Assembly (NCBI GenBank): GCA_945873205.1
Contig: CAMCCC010000002.1
Span: 1-64,000 of the forward strand
DNA from: an uncultured bacterium
GTDB taxonomy: Bacteria; Bacillota; Clostridia; Oscillospirales; Oscillospiraceae
Length of the DNA stretch: 64,000 bases
Direction of reading: 5' to 3'
Positions within the stretch are counted from its first letter, which is position 1. Every line of letters begins with the position of its first letter. Made by a program: the position numbers and the translations under genes. This document shows, piece after piece, positions 7,233 through 15,075 of the stretch. Below the pieces are notes generated by a model. It saw only the letters and a program-made list of their open reading frames with translations, was not told the origin of the DNA and did not search any database.

Positions 7233-8141
7233 TCATTTCCCTGCGCCGCCGGTGCCGGGGGCCCGCTCATCTCCCAGGAAAAACACCGCAACCGTCCCGG
7301 GGCCGCAATGGGAAGCAATTATCGTTCCAATATCACAGATGCGGATTTCTCCACGAATGTTGGGGAAGTTTTCCCGCAGGGCGGCCGCCAGCTGTTCCGC
7401 GTCCCCAAGGCAGTTGGAATGACAGACAAAGCACTTCTCCCCATAGCCGGATTCGCTCAGGGCGTGGGCTTTCATTTCCTGAATGGTGCGGGCAATGGCA
7501 GCCTTCTTCCCCCGCACTTTGTCATAAGCAATGATTTTCCCGGCGTCATTGAGCCGCATGATCGGGCAGATATTCAGTATTGCGCCCAGGGTGGCCGCCG
7601 CGCCGGACATCCGCCCGCTGCGGCGGTAGTATTTCAGATCGGTGGAGAAAAACTGGTGGTGAACCCGTTTGCGATTTTCCGTCACCCAGGCGGCCACATC
7701 TTCCATGGGAAGGCCGGCATCCCGCAGATCGGCCGCATAATCCACCAGCAGCCCATAGCCTGACGAGCTGCAATAGGAATCTATGACGGTGATCTTCCGA
7801 TGGGGGTAGCGTTCCTGAAGAAGCGCCGCCGCCTGAAACGCATTGGCAACGGAATTGGTCATCCCGGAACCAAAAGCAATGTGAAGCAGGTCGCCCTCTT
7901 TCACCAGCGGTTCAAAGAAATCCACATATTGCATCACATTGAGCTGGGATGTTTTGGGGATCTCCTGCTCCAGCTGGGCGTAAAAGTTAGGGAGAAAATC
8001 CGGGTTCCGGCCCATATCGTCCGGGTATTCCTTTCCCCCGACGATGTAAGAATAGAAAATAACAGGGATCCCCCGCCCCTGCACATAAGCCCAGGGCAGG
8101 TCTACCGTGGATTCACAAGAGAGTGTAAATGATTTGTTCAT
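7233..8141 (-). CDS. DegV family fatty-acid-binding protein (copy 1)
   Basis: DegV-fold proteins bind long-chain fatty acids; FakB members present acyl chains to the kinase FakA. The 302-residue sequence has the N-terminal SCESTVDLP strand-turn, the central SYCSSSGYGLL, LKYYRRSGRMSG and the C-terminal SHCGPGTVAVFFLGD, all family landmarks. AAGGAG precedes the ATG at 8141. A TetR gene diverges from the same spacer, and the same arrangement recurs at 15.9-17.6 kb. No fakA is in the window. Confidence 0.88.
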   Translation of the reverse strand: MNKSFTLSCESTVDLPWAYVQGRGIPVIFYSYIVGGKEYPDDMGRNPDFLPNFYAQLEQEIPKTSQLNVMQYVDFFEPLVKEGDLLHIAFGSGMTNSVANAFQAAALLQERYPHRKITVIDSYCSSSGYGLLVDYAADLRDAGLPMEDVAAWVTENRKRVHHQFFSTDLKYYRRSGRMSGAAATLGAILNICPIMRLNDAGKIIAYDKVRGKKAAIARTIQEMKAHALSESGYGEKCFVCHSNCLGDAEQLAAALRENFPNIRGEIRICDIGTIIASHCGPGTVAVFFLGDERAPGTGGAGK

Positions 8142-8254
8142 GGTATGTACTCCTTATCAAAAGTGCAAGCTGTATGGCCCGGCATAATTTTTCATTCTCT
8201 GTGCCACTCATTTTAAGTCATTCTCCGAAAAAGGGAATGGGATAAAATTGGGAC

Positions 8255-8265
8255 TTTGACCCGAA
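8255..8265. promoter_or_regulatory. candidate TetR operator (TTTGACCCGAA), degV1/tetR1 spacer
   Basis: The complement reads TTCGGGTCAAA. The same TTCGGGTCA core occurs twice, in opposite orientations, in the other TetR/DegV spacer (16519 and 16622). Nearby AAAATTGGG (8245) and GCCCAATT may extend it. Confidence 0.45.
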
Positions 8266-8361
8266 TTTAGACAGTTAAGGTATTTTGCCCAATTGAGATT
8301 CGGCGGAGGGCTGTTACAATATCAATATACGATTAATATACGCTGTCATGAGGAGGGTAAT

Positions 8362-8901
8362 ATGGCGAATTTTACGCAAGATGCGATTTTGAAAACTTTC
8401 GGTGACCTGTTGGAAGCGCTGCCCTTTGAGAAGATCACCGTCTCCACCCTGATCCGGGAATGCAACATCAGCCGCAACACCTTCTACTACCACTATCCGG
8501 ATATTTATGCGCTGCTGGACGACTGGATCAGCAAATCCCTGGGGAAGTACAGCGCCCTGGAGGACGATGGCAGCTGGCAGGAAAACATAAAGGCGCTGCT
8601 CTATGCCTGCAGGGACAACAAGAAGAAGGTCTACCACATCTTCAACTCCCTCTCCCGGGATCGCCTGGAGCGCTATTTTTTTGACCGAACGGACAACCTG
8701 GTCTATGACTTTCTTCTCCGCCGGACCCAGGGGAAAAGCGTCGGCCAGAAACGGGTGCGGGATCTCTCGGATATCATCCGCTATGCCATCTATGGCTATT
8801 TCATGCGCTTTCTCTGGAACGGCATGGAGGATGACATTGATGCGGCTGTGGACAATCTGGGCATCCTGTTTGAGGAAATTCTGGACAGCCTTCTCCCCTG
8901 A
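8362..8901 (+). CDS. TetR family transcriptional regulator (copy 1)
   Basis: This is a 179-residue regulator with an N-terminal TetR helix-turn-helix (EKITVSTLIRECNISRNTFYYHYPD, about residues 20-45) and a divergent ligand-binding C-terminal part of the short DhaS/Firmicutes type. The ORF-track start at 8293 is too early; the ATG at 8362 follows AGGAGG. It diverges from degV1 and probably controls that promoter and possibly the radical SAM gene downstream. The ligand is unknown; a fatty acid is a reasonable guess from the DegV neighbour. Confidence 0.88.
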   Translation: MANFTQDAILKTFGDLLEALPFEKITVSTLIRECNISRNTFYYHYPDIYALLDDWISKSLGKYSALEDDGSWQENIKALLYACRDNKKKVYHIFNSLSRDRLERYFFDRTDNLVYDFLLRRTQGKSVGQKRVRDLSDIIRYAIYGYFMRFLWNGMEDDIDAAVDNLGILFEEILDSLLP

Positions 8902-8980
8902 ACACCGGCGCCGCCGTATTGGTATAATTGGCTCTATTTGTACGAAATTTGTGAAAAACCGGCATTTTATCCGAATTTGC

Positions 8981-9027
8981 GCAAAAAAATCGCTTTATCC
9001 GAAAATGGGATAAAGCGATTTTTTTGC
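8981..9027. terminator. perfect 20-bp inverted repeat after tetR1
   Basis: GCAAAAAAATCGCTTTATCC and its exact reverse complement flank a 7-nt loop, with A and T runs inside the arms. It can work as a bidirectional terminator between tetR1 and the radical SAM gene, so the latter likely has its own start downstream or depends on readthrough. Confidence 0.7.
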
Positions 9028-9089
9028 ATATGTTCAAGGGGGGTAAAATCGAGTACGCTGGAAACACACAGAAAAAAGGAGGCTATCTC

Positions 9090-10460
9090 ATGAGCGTATC
9101 CACCACCATAAAGAAATACGGACTGACCAAAGCATTCCAGCACTTATACAAGGACCCGGAGAAGAATCTGAGAGAAATGATGGACTGGGCAGACCGGTTT
9201 GCCAAAGGAGAATTTGCCGGGCAGCGGAAAGCCATCCGCGCCGCCATCGAGGACCCCAATCACCCCTATTATCCCTTTATCCGCCACATGATCCAGGATG
9301 TGGACCCGGAAGTGCTCACCGCGGTGGCGGTCAACTTCTTCATCAATGCCAACCTGGTAGGCTGGGACCGCCAGGAGGAGCTGCGGAATAAATATAACTG
9401 CAACATCCCCTGGGCAATCCTGCTGGACCCCACCTCCGCCTGTAACCTGCACTGCACAGGCTGCTGGGCCGCCGAGTACGGCAACAAGCTGAACCTGAGC
9501 TTTGAGGAAATCGATGACATCATCCGCCAGGGCAAGGACATGGGCGTGTATATGTACATCTATACCGGCGGAGAGCCTTTGGTGCGCAAAAAGGACTTGA
9601 TCCGGCTCTGCGAGAAGCACGACGACTGCATCTTCCTCAGCTTCACCAACGGCACGCTGATCGACGAGGCCTTTGCCGATGAGATGCTGCGGGTCAAGAA
9701 TTTTGTGCCCGCGATTTCCCTGGAGGGCTTCGGCGAGGCCACCGACAGCCGGCGCGGCGAAGGCGTCTATGAAAAAGTCCTGAAGGCCATGGAGATTCTG
9801 CATCGGAAGAAGCTGCTCTACGGCATCTCCTGCTGCTACACCAGCGCCAACTGGGACGCCATCACCTCGGAAGCCTATTGGGACATGATGATCGAAAACG
9901 GCGCCTACTTTGTATGGTACTTCCACTATATGCCGGTGGGCAACGACGCCTCCCCGGAGCTGCTGCCCACACCGGAACAGCGCACCGCCGTCTATCACCG
10001 CATCCGTGAATACCGCAGCAGAAAGCCCCTTTTCGCCATGGACTTCCAGAATGACGCGGAGTATGTTGGCGGCTGCATCGCCGGCGGCCGGCGCTATCTG
10101 CACATCAATGCCAACGGCGACGTGGACCCCTGCGTATTCATCCACTACTCTGACTCCAACATCCGGGAAAAGACCCTGCTGGAGACCATGCGATCCCCGC
10201 TGTTCCAGGCCTACCACGACGGGCAGCCCTTCAACGAGAATATGCTGCAGCCCTGCCCCATGCTGGAAAACCCGGCCAGGCTCCGCCGTATCGTGGCAGA
10301 GACCGGGGCCAAATCCACGGATATGCAGTCCCCGGAGACGGCGGATCATCTCTGCGGCAAGTGCGATCATTACGCCGCCTGCTGGGCCCCCAGGGCAGAG
10401 GAACTCTGGGAAGCCAGAAAAGAAGAAAAGGCCCGCCAGAAGGCGGCCGAGGCACAGTAA
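9090..10460 (+). CDS. radical SAM protein of unknown function, conserved in Clostridia
   Basis: This 456-residue enzyme carries the canonical cluster CNLHCTGC (CX3CX2C) near residue 122, binding the [4Fe-4S] that cleaves S-adenosylmethionine, followed by YTGGEPL. Further cysteines (GGCIAGG, DPCVF, QPCPM, CGKCDHYAAC) in the C-terminal third resemble the auxiliary-cluster region of SPASM/twitch enzymes. The ATG at 9090 is preceded by AAGGAGG; the ORF-track start at 9024 is in the terminator. The substrate is unknown. metK follows after 45 bp and would supply the co-substrate, which supports a joint function. Confidence 0.88.
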   Translation: MSVSTTIKKYGLTKAFQHLYKDPEKNLREMMDWADRFAKGEFAGQRKAIRAAIEDPNHPYYPFIRHMIQDVDPEVLTAVAVNFFINANLVGWDRQEELRNKYNCNIPWAILLDPTSACNLHCTGCWAAEYGNKLNLSFEEIDDIIRQGKDMGVYMYIYTGGEPLVRKKDLIRLCEKHDDCIFLSFTNGTLIDEAFADEMLRVKNFVPAISLEGFGEATDSRRGEGVYEKVLKAMEILHRKKLLYGISCCYTSANWDAITSEAYWDMMIENGAYFVWYFHYMPVGNDASPELLPTPEQRTAVYHRIREYRSRKPLFAMDFQNDAEYVGGCIAGGRRYLHINANGDVDPCVFIHYSDSNIREKTLLETMRSPLFQAYHDGQPFNENMLQPCPMLENPARLRRIVAETGAKSTDMQSPETADHLCGKCDHYAACWAPRAEELWEARKEEKARQKAAEAQ

Positions 10461-10505
10461 GCAGACCATCTTCACAGATGAAATCCGATACGAGGAGTTG
10501 ACACC

Positions 10506-11660
10506 ATGGCAAAAAGCTATTTTACTTCCGAATCCGTCACCCGAGGACATCCTGATAAGCTCTGCGATCAGATCGCTGACCGCATACTCGATGAGATCCT
10601 ACGACAAGACCCGGAATCTCACGTCGCCTGTGAAGTCACCGCCTGCACGGATCAGGTCCACATTTTCGGTGAAGTTTCCACGGATGCGGAAGTCGACTGC
10701 GAGCAGCTGGCAAGGCAGGTGATTGCAGAGATCGGCTATACAAAGCCGGAGCGCGGTTTTGACGCGGAGAACTGCCGGGTTACGGTGGATCTTCACCGTC
10801 AGTCTCCGGACATTGCCCGGGGCATAAACCGCCGTGGGCCGGAGGAGGACCGGCTGAACGCCGGCGCGGGGGATCAGGGGATGATGTTTGGCTTTGCCTG
10901 CAAGCAGACGGAAAACCTGATGCCGCTGCCCATTGAGCTGGCCCATTCTCTGGTTCGCCGGCTGGAGCTGGTTCGTCGCGACGGGGAGCTGCCCTTCCTG
11001 CTGCCGGACGGGAAGTCTCAGGTTACGGTGGAGTATGAAGGGAACAGGCCCATCCGGATTGCCGCGGTGGTTCTTGCCGCCCAGCACGAGGCGGACATCG
11101 GGATTTATGAGCTGCGCAGCAGTCTGATTTCCCATGTAATTCTTCCCACGCTCCCCTCCGGGATGATTGATGACAAAACACAGTTTTATATCAACCCCAC
11201 CGGGCGCTTTGTGGAGGGCGGCCCCGCCGCCGATTCCGGCCTGACCGGGCGAAAGCTGATCGTGGACACCTATGGCGGTTACGCCAGGCACGGCGGCGGC
11301 GCCTTTTCCGGGAAGGACGCCTCCAAGGTGGATCGCAGCGGCGCATACATGGCCCGCTATATGGCCAAGAACATCGTTGCCAGCGGCCTGGCAGAGCAGT
11401 GCGAAGTGCAGCTTAGCTACGCCATTGGCCTGGCAGAACCCATGTCCATCCGGGTGGACACCTTCGGCACCGGGAAGGTCAGCGATGCCGAGATCTGCAA
11501 AGCCATCTCGGACCAAGTGGATTGCCGCCCGGCGGCAATCATCCGGAAATTTACCCTGACTTCCCCCAATTTTTCCCGGGTTTCCTGCTATGGGCATTTC
11601 GGAAGCAATGCACTCGCCATGCCCTGGGAGCAAACGGATTTGGTCGCTTCCCTGCGTTGA
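10506..11660 (+). CDS. metK: S-adenosylmethionine synthetase
   Basis: MetK makes SAM from methionine and ATP in the cytoplasm. The N-terminal ESVTRGHPDKLCDQIAD, the central hexapeptide-containing GAGDQGMMFGFA and the phosphate-binding GGGAFSGKD are intact, and the length (384 aa) is normal. GAGGAG lies 7 nt upstream of the start. Unusually it follows a radical SAM gene and precedes a 31-residue membrane peptide. Several substitutions (KLCDQIADRILD where KICDQISDAILD is common) suggest it could be a specialised second copy, though I cannot see whether another metK exists. Confidence 0.93.
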   Translation: MAKSYFTSESVTRGHPDKLCDQIADRILDEILRQDPESHVACEVTACTDQVHIFGEVSTDAEVDCEQLARQVIAEIGYTKPERGFDAENCRVTVDLHRQSPDIARGINRRGPEEDRLNAGAGDQGMMFGFACKQTENLMPLPIELAHSLVRRLELVRRDGELPFLLPDGKSQVTVEYEGNRPIRIAAVVLAAQHEADIGIYELRSSLISHVILPTLPSGMIDDKTQFYINPTGRFVEGGPAADSGLTGRKLIVDTYGGYARHGGGAFSGKDASKVDRSGAYMARYMAKNIVASGLAEQCEVQLSYAIGLAEPMSIRVDTFGTGKVSDAEICKAISDQVDCRPAAIIRKFTLTSPNFSRVSCYGHFGSNALAMPWEQTDLVASLR

Positions 11661-11696
11661 CGGAGCAAACACGGTTACGGGAAAGGAAGTGAGAGC

Positions 11697-11792
11697 ATGG
11701 ATAAGAAAAAGGGCCTGCTGGTGCTGCTGTGCGCCGCAATCGCCGCCGTACTTTTTGCCGCAGGCAAGAAAGTACACGGAAAGGACGCATAG
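11697..11792 (+). CDS. 31-residue single-pass membrane peptide
   Basis: This ORF is too short for the track. It starts with ATG behind GAAAGGA and codes for a lysine-rich N-terminus (MDKKKG), a hydrophobic helix LLVLLCAAIAAVLFAAG and a basic tail (KKVHGKDA), a typical small transmembrane protein. It begins 36 bp after metK in the same direction. A GC-rich stem-loop (about 11793-11834) follows, without a T run. I do not recognise a family. It may be a partner or substrate of the radical SAM enzyme, or simply a stand-alone small membrane protein. Confidence 0.6.
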   Translation: MDKKKGLLVLLCAAIAAVLFAAGKKVHGKDA

Positions 11793-11860
11793 GGCCAGGC
11801 ACGGCCGGGTCATTGAAACCCGGCCGTGGCCCATTTACAGAGAGAAATGAGGAGTTTATT

Positions 11861-13003
11861 GTGTTGATCGCCGTTGTTTGTGATGTACTGGGACAAGAAA
11901 ACAATGGAACTACAATTGCCGCCATGAATCTGATCCGTTCCCTGCGTGCAAAGGGCCATCGTGTGCGCGTTGTCTGTTCTGACGCTGACCATGCGGGGGA
12001 ACAGGATTATTATATCGTTCCCAAATTGAATTTTGGCCCCCTCAATGGCTATGTTGCGAAAAATGGCGTCGCACCCGCGAAGCCGGACAGGGATATTCTT
12101 GCAGCTGCCTTGCGGGACGTGGATCTTGTCCACGTGATGATGCCTCTTGCCCTGGGGGCAGCAGCGGGAGAATATGCCCATCGACATTGCATTCCTTTAA
12201 CGGCCGGCTTCCACTGCCAAGCAGAAAACGTAACCGGGCATATTTTCATGAAAAATTGTTCCGCCGCAAACATCGTTGCCTATCGGGTGTTTTTCCACAA
12301 GCTGTACCGATATTGCGACTGCATTCACTATCCGTCACAGTTTATCTGCGATACGTTTGAGGCAATCGTAGGCCCCAAACCCCATCGTGTCATTTCCAAC
12401 GGTGTGGATAAAATTTTCCAACCACGCCCGGTAGAGAAGCCAAAAGAGCTGGCTGGACACTATGTTGTTTTGTTTACCGGACGCTATAGCCCTGAAAAAG
12501 CACACAAGGTGCTGATTGATGCGGTAGCCTGCTCCCGGCATAAGAAGGAGATACAGCTTATTTTTGCCGGCTCCGGTCCCTTGAAGCAATCGCTGAAACG
12601 CCGGGCAAAGTGCCGCGGAATTCTCCCTCCCATTTTTGCGTTTTATGATCGTTTTGCGCTGGTGGATGTGATTAATTATGCTGACCTTTATGTGCATCCC
12701 GCCGAAGTAGAAATCGAGGCCATTTCCTGTCTGGAAGCCATCGCCTGCGGAAAGGTTCCTCTGATTGCAGACTCACCCCGCAGCGCCACCCGCTATTTTG
12801 CCCTGAGCGACCAGAATCTGTTTCATTTTAACGATCCCCACGACCTGGCTCAGAAAATGGACTGGTGGTTGGAACACCCAGAGGAACGGGCTGCGTGTGC
12901 AAAAGCCTATCTTGGCTACGCTCATCAGTTCAATTTTGATCTATGCATGGATGCCATGGAGAAGATGATGCTGGATGTAGTGGAGATGCGGAATGAGCGC
13001 TGA
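11861..13003 (+). CDS. GT4 family glycosyltransferase
   Basis: This 380-residue enzyme has an N-terminal acceptor domain (MLIAVVCDVLGQENNG, IRSLRAKGHRV) and a C-terminal nucleotide-sugar domain with VVLFTGRYSPEKAHKVLI, FAGSGPL and the E-X7-E type motif EIEAISCLEAIACGKVPL, as in GT-B diacylglycerol and lipid glucosyltransferases. I use the GTG at 11861, six bases after TGAGGAG; the ORF-track start lies within the small peptide gene. Its stop overlaps the next gene by 11 bp. With the following acyltransferase and VTT protein it probably makes or moves a glycolipid. Base composition is lower in GC than flanking genes. Confidence 0.85.
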   Translation: MLIAVVCDVLGQENNGTTIAAMNLIRSLRAKGHRVRVVCSDADHAGEQDYYIVPKLNFGPLNGYVAKNGVAPAKPDRDILAAALRDVDLVHVMMPLALGAAAGEYAHRHCIPLTAGFHCQAENVTGHIFMKNCSAANIVAYRVFFHKLYRYCDCIHYPSQFICDTFEAIVGPKPHRVISNGVDKIFQPRPVEKPKELAGHYVVLFTGRYSPEKAHKVLIDAVACSRHKKEIQLIFAGSGPLKQSLKRRAKCRGILPPIFAFYDRFALVDVINYADLYVHPAEVEIEAISCLEAIACGKVPLIADSPRSATRYFALSDQNLFHFNDPHDLAQKMDWWLEHPEERAACAKAYLGYAHQFNFDLCMDAMEKMMLDVVEMRNER

Positions 13004-13814
13004 CCGGGTTCAATACTTTTCAGACCTGCAGAATGATGATTTTGCAGGGACATCTATCAACACCTGCCATGTAGGGAAGGATTTCCTGTATCTTCATTGC
13101 TCCTTTTTGTGGCGGTTCTTCTCTTTTTTTCTCTACTATTTTGTTGCTCTTCCTATTGTCTGGCTTGTGGCAAAGTTCTATCTGGGCTTGAAGTTTGAAA
13201 ATCGAAAAGCCCTGCGCTCTCTGCGAGGCTGCGGTTTCTTCCTTTATGGGAATCATACCCGGGTATTGGATGCGTTTATTCCGGCGCTTGCTGTCTTCCC
13301 GCAAAGAAGCTATATCATCGCCGGGCCGGACGCTGTTTCCATTCCGGGACTGAAGCACCTGGTTATGATGCTGGGTGCACTTCCGATCCCGACCGAGCAG
13401 GCTGCCATGCGGAACTTTCTTTCTGCTATTTCAGTTCGCAGCCATAAAGGCAGCTGTATCGCGGTCTATCCCGAAGCGCACATCTGGCCTTTTTTCACCG
13501 GCATACGCCCATTCCCGGACACTGCCTTTCGCTATCCTGTTAAAGAAGGGGTCGCCTCAGTTGCCATGGTTACCACGTATCACCGTCGCAAGGGAATTTT
13601 TCGTTTTTTGAAAAAGCCCGGGATGACTGTGACATTTTCAGCGCCGATGTTTCCCGATCACTCCCTTTCCCCACGAAAGGCCCAGGCGGAGCTACGGGAC
13701 AGAGCTTACACTTTTATGGAGGAGACGGCAAAAAAGAAAAACCAGGTGGAGTACATCCACTATGTCCAGGCACCCCAATGTGAGGACAAGCTTGTAGATA
13801 AACGAGGCGTATGA
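12993..13814 (+). CDS. PlsC-type 1-acylglycerol-3-phosphate acyltransferase family protein
   Basis: This 273-residue protein has a hydrophobic segment near residues 35-60 and then the acyltransferase core: GNHTRVLDAF carries the HX4D motif and YPEAHIWPF replaces the usual FPEGTR glycerol-phosphate motif. It transfers acyl chains to a lysolipid or glycolipid at the inner membrane face. The ATG overlaps the glycosyltransferase stop, so translation is coupled. The altered second motif suggests an acceptor other than lysophosphatidic acid. Confidence 0.82.
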   Translation: MSADRVQYFSDLQNDDFAGTSINTCHVGKDFLYLHCSFLWRFFSFFLYYFVALPIVWLVAKFYLGLKFENRKALRSLRGCGFFLYGNHTRVLDAFIPALAVFPQRSYIIAGPDAVSIPGLKHLVMMLGALPIPTEQAAMRNFLSAISVRSHKGSCIAVYPEAHIWPFFTGIRPFPDTAFRYPVKEGVASVAMVTTYHRRKGIFRFLKKPGMTVTFSAPMFPDHSLSPRKAQAELRDRAYTFMEETAKKKNQVEYIHYVQAPQCEDKLVDKRGV

Positions 13815-13881
13815 TCTTTGAGATAAAGGATTGAAGAACCCGTGGGCCGGTAAGCAGAAACACGAGGACGAGGCATACATA

Positions 13882-14562
13882 ATGGGACGATTTTATATTG
13901 GAAAAAAGCAAAAAATTCTATGGGGGCTCTGCCTGCTGGCCGTTTGGGCTGCGGTCATTTTTTTCTTTGTCCGCAACCATGGCGCTCTTACCGTTAAAGA
14001 GCTGGTGAACTATCAGCCTGAGAATCCGTTCCTTTCATCTCTGGTAATGACAGGACTCTTTCTCCTGAAAAGCGTGGACTTCATCATGCATTCCGGGGTT
14101 CTTTACGCGGCCAACGGCATTATGTTTCCGCTGCCTTTGGCCCTCCTTTTCAACCTCTTCGGCATTGCCATCATGGTAACTCCAAGCTATTTCATCGGGC
14201 GGGTACTCGGTTCCCCCATCAGGGAATCACTAATAGAGAAATATCCAAAGCTCCATACTTTCGGGCAGGAGAAGCTCCGGGGAAATCTGGCAATTGCCGT
14301 GTTGCTGCGCACGAGCGGTCTCCCGCTCCATGTGGCAAGCCTGTATATGGGAGCCGCTCAGTATCATTTTGGACTCTATATGGCCGGATCTTTGCTTGGA
14401 ATTCTGCCCCTTATGATTCCCTACACCATTATGGGCGAGAGCGCTGACAACATATCTTCTCCAGCCTTTATTACCTCCGTTATTTTGGAAATCACCATCT
14501 CCCTCTGTTCAATTCTGATCTATGCGCAAATGAAAAGGAAAAATCAAAGGGACGCGGAATAA
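13882..14562 (+). CDS. TVP38/VTT-domain membrane protein (DedA superfamily)
   Basis: This 226-residue polytopic protein has about five or six hydrophobic segments and the VTT region GIAIMVTPSYFIGRVLGSPIR ... LLRTSGLPLHVASLYMGAA. DedA/VTT proteins are implicated in lipid scrambling or undecaprenyl-phosphate recycling. I choose the ATG at 13882 (MGRFYIGK), preceded by GAGGACGAGG; the track start at 13831 gives an atypical hydrophilic extension. It follows the acyltransferase by 67 bp and is probably in the same operon. The combination suggests synthesis and flipping of a glycolipid. Confidence 0.82.
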   Translation: MGRFYIGKKQKILWGLCLLAVWAAVIFFFVRNHGALTVKELVNYQPENPFLSSLVMTGLFLLKSVDFIMHSGVLYAANGIMFPLPLALLFNLFGIAIMVTPSYFIGRVLGSPIRESLIEKYPKLHTFGQEKLRGNLAIAVLLRTSGLPLHVASLYMGAAQYHFGLYMAGSLLGILPLMIPYTIMGESADNISSPAFITSVILEITISLCSILIYAQMKRKNQRDAE

Positions 14563-14627
14563 GCGTGTAGGTCTGCACCGGTTAACCCGCCTGAAGCGGA
14601 ACGCAAAAAAGTATAGGAGTGGTTCCC

Positions 14628-14891
14628 ATGAAGATCACAAAAAGAAATGGTAATCTTACAGCGTATGATGATGAAAAGATCATTACAAGTATCCTGAGAG
14701 CAAATGCTGAGGTGGCAGAAGAAGCACTGTCAAGAAATACGGCATCCTATATTGCAGACGATGTTTTTGAACTGCTGACAGAGAACCATGAAATCATTTC
14801 CACGCAGGAAATTCGATCCACTGTTTACTCTATTCTGTGTGAAAACGGCTATCCCCTGACAGCAGAGCATTACATGGAATATAAGAGATAA
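14628..14891 (+). CDS. stand-alone ATP-cone domain protein
   Basis: The 87-residue protein is essentially one ATP-cone (MKITKRNGNLTAYDDEKIITSILRA ... EIRSTVYSILCENGYPLTAEHYMEYKR), the nucleotide-sensing domain found at the N-terminus of ribonucleotide reductases and in NrdR. The TAGGAG ribosome site favours the ATG at 14628 over the GTG at 14619. No reductase domain follows: a stop is reached at once and the next gene is unrelated. It could be a free nucleotide sensor or the remains of an nrdD gene. Confidence 0.85.
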   Translation: MKITKRNGNLTAYDDEKIITSILRANAEVAEEALSRNTASYIADDVFELLTENHEIISTQEIRSTVYSILCENGYPLTAEHYMEYKR

Positions 14892-15029
14892 TAAAAAACG
14901 CCCGATCATCTAAGGTCAGGAGAGGCCAGCCGTTTGTTCTGAAAGATTTTTTCAACCATACACGGATCATTATCTGAAGCAGCCTGTCCCCTTTCGGTAC
15001 AAAGTACTTGTATCGTCCATTTTCTTTTT

Positions 15030-15042
15030 CCGCTGCCAGCGG
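15030..15042. promoter_or_regulatory. candidate operator before the patatin gene
   Basis: The inverted repeat CCGCT-GCC-AGCGG overlaps the -10-like TAAAAT (15043) of the patatin gene. It is suggestive only. The remainder of 14892-15075 shows no gene. Confidence 0.3.
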
Positions 15043-15075
15043 TAAAATGGGAAAAAAAAGATGAGGAGCCTGTGT

